From Pelomyxa schiedti (Eukaryota > Evosea > Pelobiontida > Pelomyxidae): a stretch of DNA of 64,000 nucleotides. Shown here in pieces: positions 61,901-64,000 of this stretch (position 1 is the stretch's first letter; each line of letters begins with the position of its first letter). Under the pieces are notes generated by a model. The model worked only from the letters and a program-made list of their open reading frames with translations. It made no database searches and was not told the DNA's origin. The DNA lies in the NCBI GenBank assembly GCA_020536535.1, contig JAHLWZ010000849.1, forward strand, positions 1 to 64,000, given 5' to 3'. A program made the translations under genes and the position numbers.

Positions 61901-62531
61901 TCCAAGACGAGACAGATATGAATTTGTGGTATAAGCAACTATTTCTTCAATCATTCTTACTTGCTACAAAAAGATCAAAACAATACAGTAGCAGAAAATG
62001 CAAACCCTAGAAAATAGAGCATTTTGAAGATCTCTCAATTCACTCAATTCCAGCTTTAGTGACGATGTCTGGCGTGTGTTTGTGCTCAACCCAGTGTGAA
62101 GTAAACCAATACTAGATTTACATGCAGAGAGCTCCTTTTTAAGTTCCCTATGAGAGAATGTTATGATAGAGTAATTTTTGTGGGGCCTACTTTACACGTT
62201 CCTGAGTGGTTATACGCTAAAAAAAAATAGTGAGAATAAGGGAACGAACCAGGAAAAAGGGGAAAAAAATGCTCACAGTATTTAGCTCGTCTTCACTATT
62301 TGGAAACTGCGGTTGTTGTATATACATTTTTGCAGGTGGAGGTGCATTGGATGTTTTGTTTGCAGCAACAGGCGACAGTCCTTGGTTCGCCGTTGTTTGC
62401 TTGTTCTGCGACCCCGGCGTCAGACGTGAGATCCCAATCAGCTGAGTCACTGACGGAGAAGACGACGGTGTTATAGACGGGGTACTCAGAGGCGACGTGA
62501 GATCCTCAACGTGCACGTTACCCCCACTCAT
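46980..62531 (-). CDS. Giant coiled-coil and serine-rich protein
   Basis: ATG 62,531 starts a disordered N-terminus (MSGGNVHVEDLTSPLSTPS). Many small exons (62.5-57.7 kb) then encode about 1,200-1,350 residues of mostly coiled coil, including a Pro-rich insert with repeated LPP(T/I) (about 61,250-61,110) and a long exon (60,311-59,019) with regularly spaced 'LRKQ...' heptads. The junctions at 57,765/57,721 and 56,555/56,492 are in frame and lead into a Ser/Thr/Glu/Asp-rich region of about 3,600 residues. One uninterrupted exon of about 9.5 kb covers 56,492-46,980. Ser reaches about a fifth of the residues. The extreme C-terminus has a His-rich cluster (about 47,085-47,045) and ends at TAG 46,980. 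No enzymatic domain is visible. It may be a scaffold or structural protein open to heavy phosphorylation; I do not recognise a family. That it is one gene rather than two rests on splice joins made by eye. Confidence 0.72.
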
Positions 62532-62858
62532 TGGTGGTTTTTTTTTTTGTTTTGTTTTTGTTGGTAAATAAGTTCACTCTAATGTCTGGTTTCGTGTAAA
62601 ATATGTAATCACCGAAAGGCATCAGCAGCATTCTGGAACTCACAGCAGAATCCCACTTGGAACAACACAAAACTCCCCACTGCCCTGAGGAACAAGAATG
62701 CTGTAAGAGAAATCTGCTCCTGACACCACAACCAGTTTGTTTACAGACTAACTTGGCAATTTTTTGACCGGCGAAAGCGCTTTGTTACGCACCCGTTGTA
62801 AACACAACCAACACAAACAAACCGCAAAGAAAGGCTTTCGGCAGGCAACAATCCCATA
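62532..62858. other. Divergent promoter region
   Basis: These 327 nt lie between the start of the giant minus-strand gene and the start of the plus-strand gene at the right edge, so they probably hold promoters for both. A T-rich run lies just upstream of the giant gene's ATG. No conserved element could be identified with confidence. Confidence 0.55.
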
Positions 62859-64000
62859 ATGGCCGCGCAACCTCCGAGGCAGCCCCCCCTGCGCCCGCCG
62901 GTGAACAGCGGGGTGGTCGGCAGCGACCCCAGCTCGATGTCGCTGTTCCCGGCGGTGCCGCTGGACCGCGTCGCGAGCCCGCCCCCGCCGGGCCCCGCGC
63001 CCCCGCCCTCCCTCATGCAGCGAGAGAAGGAGCGCGAGAAGGAGAGGGAGAAGGAGAGGGAACGGGAGGAGAGAAGGGAGAGGGAGGCGGCCAAGGAGAG
63101 GGAGAGGGAGCGAGAAAGGGCGGACAAGGCGGAAAGGGAAAGGGAGAGGGAGGCGGCCAAGGAGAGGGAGAGGGAGCGAGAAAGGGCGGAGAAGGCCGAA
63201 AGGAGGCAGCACCGCGACGGTAAGGACAGTGACAAGGACAAGACAGGAGTAAGTGACAACAAATCCAAGACCGACCACAAACACGGACATGGCGGCGGCA
63301 GCAGCGGCGGCGGCGGCGGCAGCACCAAACATAGTAGTAGTAGCAATAGCAGCAGCCAGAGGAACAGTGACAGCGGTTATTCCACCGCTGTTACTAATAC
63401 ATCCTCGTATACCTCGCATTCCCAGCCCCGCAGCAGCAGCAGTAGCAGTAGCAGCAGCAGTACCGCAGCGAGAATCCCCGGCGCCCAACCCGCCCACTCC
63501 CACCCACTAGAGCCTGATACTACTCACTCAGGCTCAAGCAGCAAGCGGGGTGCTTCTTCTTCATCATCAACCTCTGGAGGGGGCAGTAGAACTACGCAGG
63601 CGACGGGAAGCGGCGTGGGGCCACTGAACTTGGCATCGGCCCCTCCACAGGAGTTCCTGGAGTCTGTGCATAGGGAAGTTTGGCGTGATATTGCAACGAT
63701 GTTGGCGGAAGAGGGAGGGGAGGAATTGGCAGTGAAGCTGCAGGACAAGATTAGGATTAAGCTGGATGCAATCAGGCAAGCCTACGTTTTGGCGCCAGAA
63801 GTGGTCCGTGAGGTGAGGTCAACTTCCGCGCCTTATTCGCGGAGAGCTGCTGGAAATGCTATCATTTATGATCTTCTAGACAGCGAAGCACAGAATGTCG
63901 ACAAGGGAGTGGAGGATTTGAGAAATTGGGTGGCGAGGCACCAGCAGGAAGAGGAGAGGCACCTCCGACAGAAGGAATTAGAGGAGAAAACTATAAAAGA
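62859..64000 (+). CDS. Arg/Glu- and Ser-rich protein, 5' part (runs off the window)
   Basis: From ATG 62,859 the frame is open for 1,142 nt to the window's edge with no stop. The N-terminus is Pro-rich (MAAQPPRQPPLRPPVNSG), followed by about 70 residues of Arg/Glu/Lys repeats, a Gly/Ser/His-rich linker, and then an ordered helical-looking part from about 63,650: FLESVHREVWRDIATML, ELAVKLQDKIRIKLDAIRQ, AIIYDLLDSEAQNVDKG, LRNWVARHQQEEERHL. I do not recognise the family. The region 62,880-63,500 is more GC-rich than its neighbours, and long minus-strand frames there are shadows of the repeats. The protein is incomplete here; a charged single alpha-helix or RNA-processing role is possible but not shown. 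Confidence 0.7.
   Translation, partial: MAAQPPRQPPLRPPVNSGVVGSDPSSMSLFPAVPLDRVASPPPPGPAPPPSLMQREKEREKEREKEREREERREREAAKERERERERADKAEREREREAAKERERERERAEKAERRQHRDGKDSDKDKTGVSDNKSKTDHKHGHGGGSSGGGGGSTKHSSSSNSSSQRNSDSGYSTAVTNTSSYTSHSQPRSSSSSSSSSSTAARIPGAQPAHSHPLEPDTTHSGSSSKRGASSSSSTSGGGSRTTQATGSGVGPLNLASAPPQEFLESVHREVWRDIATMLAEEGGEELAVKLQDKIRIKLDAIRQAYVLAPEVVREVRSTSAPYSRRAAGNAIIYDLLDSEAQNVDKGVEDLRNWVARHQQEEERHLRQKELEEKTIK
63084..63205 (+). repeat. Tandem 66-nt (22-codon) repeat
   Basis: The unit starting GAGGCGGCCAAGGAGAGG at 63,084 recurs at 63,150, almost identical for about 55 nt. It encodes a charged EAAKERERERERA-type helix and is in frame with the surrounding gene. Confidence 0.9.

Noticed and set aside
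62741-63503. Long minus-strand open frames of 200-250 codons rich in Leu/Ser/Pro or Ala
   Set aside because: They are shadows of the Arg/Glu and Ser/Gly repeats of the plus-strand gene, which has an ATG, no stop and a globular continuation.
1-64000. CRISPR arrays, operons, Shine-Dalgarno sites, prophage or insertion sequences
   Set aside because: None seen; spliceosomal introns and protein content are eukaryotic throughout.

Overview
This window is nuclear DNA of a gene-dense, intron-rich unicellular eukaryote, most likely an amoebozoan. Evidence: almost every gene is cut by short GT-AG introns (many 25-60 nt, two candidates of exactly 19 nt); spacers are short; the products are eukaryotic (PRP31, Rab-GAP, HDAC, synergin, cyclin Y-like). 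The amoebozoan placement rests mainly on a kinase domain followed by a C-terminal SH2 domain, the arrangement known from Dictyostelium SHK kinases, plus a receptor-type adenylyl cyclase. I cannot name the species. Because of the introns, most genes were rebuilt by joining exons by eye; outer limits are more reliable than internal splice sites.

Layout. 0-4 kb (+): copy A of a repeat, a decayed Rab-like GTPase and a broken kinase-SH2 paralogue. 4.2-18.3 kb (+): a HAPSTR1/C16orf72-like protein, a very large predicted receptor with a beta-sandwich repeat ectodomain, EGF module, transmembrane helix and cytoplasmic RasGAP domain, splicing factor PRP31, and a Wntless/TMEM181-like (GOST) membrane protein. 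18.4-24.8 kb (-): a dCache-HAMP-adenylyl cyclase receptor, a cyclin Y-like protein, a multi-pass membrane protein. 25.1-25.7 kb (+): a small unknown protein. 26-43.4 kb (-): a zinc-finger/coiled-coil/HDAC fusion, a synergin-gamma-like AP-1 accessory protein, a TBC1D13-like Rab GAP with a long disordered N-terminus, and a kinase-SH2 gene with an intact kinase domain. 43.4-47 kb: spacer with repeat copy B (inverted relative to copy A) and scrambled fragments of the kinase gene. 47-62.5 kb (-): one giant gene (about 4,900 residues) with an N-terminal coiled coil and an enormous serine-rich C-terminus, mostly one 9.5-kb exon. 62.9 kb to the right edge (+): an unfinished reading frame rich in Arg/Glu and Ser.

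Themes. Many genes concern signalling at membranes (RasGAP receptor, cyclase receptor, kinase-SH2, GOST protein) or membrane traffic (synergin, TBC Rab GAP, Rab relic). The neighbourhood is not an operon and co-function is not implied. The most unusual items are the receptor-like RasGAP, the HDAC fusion, the two kinase-SH2 copies that have decayed in different domains, the 79-nt inverted repeat inside one of them, and the giant serine-rich protein.
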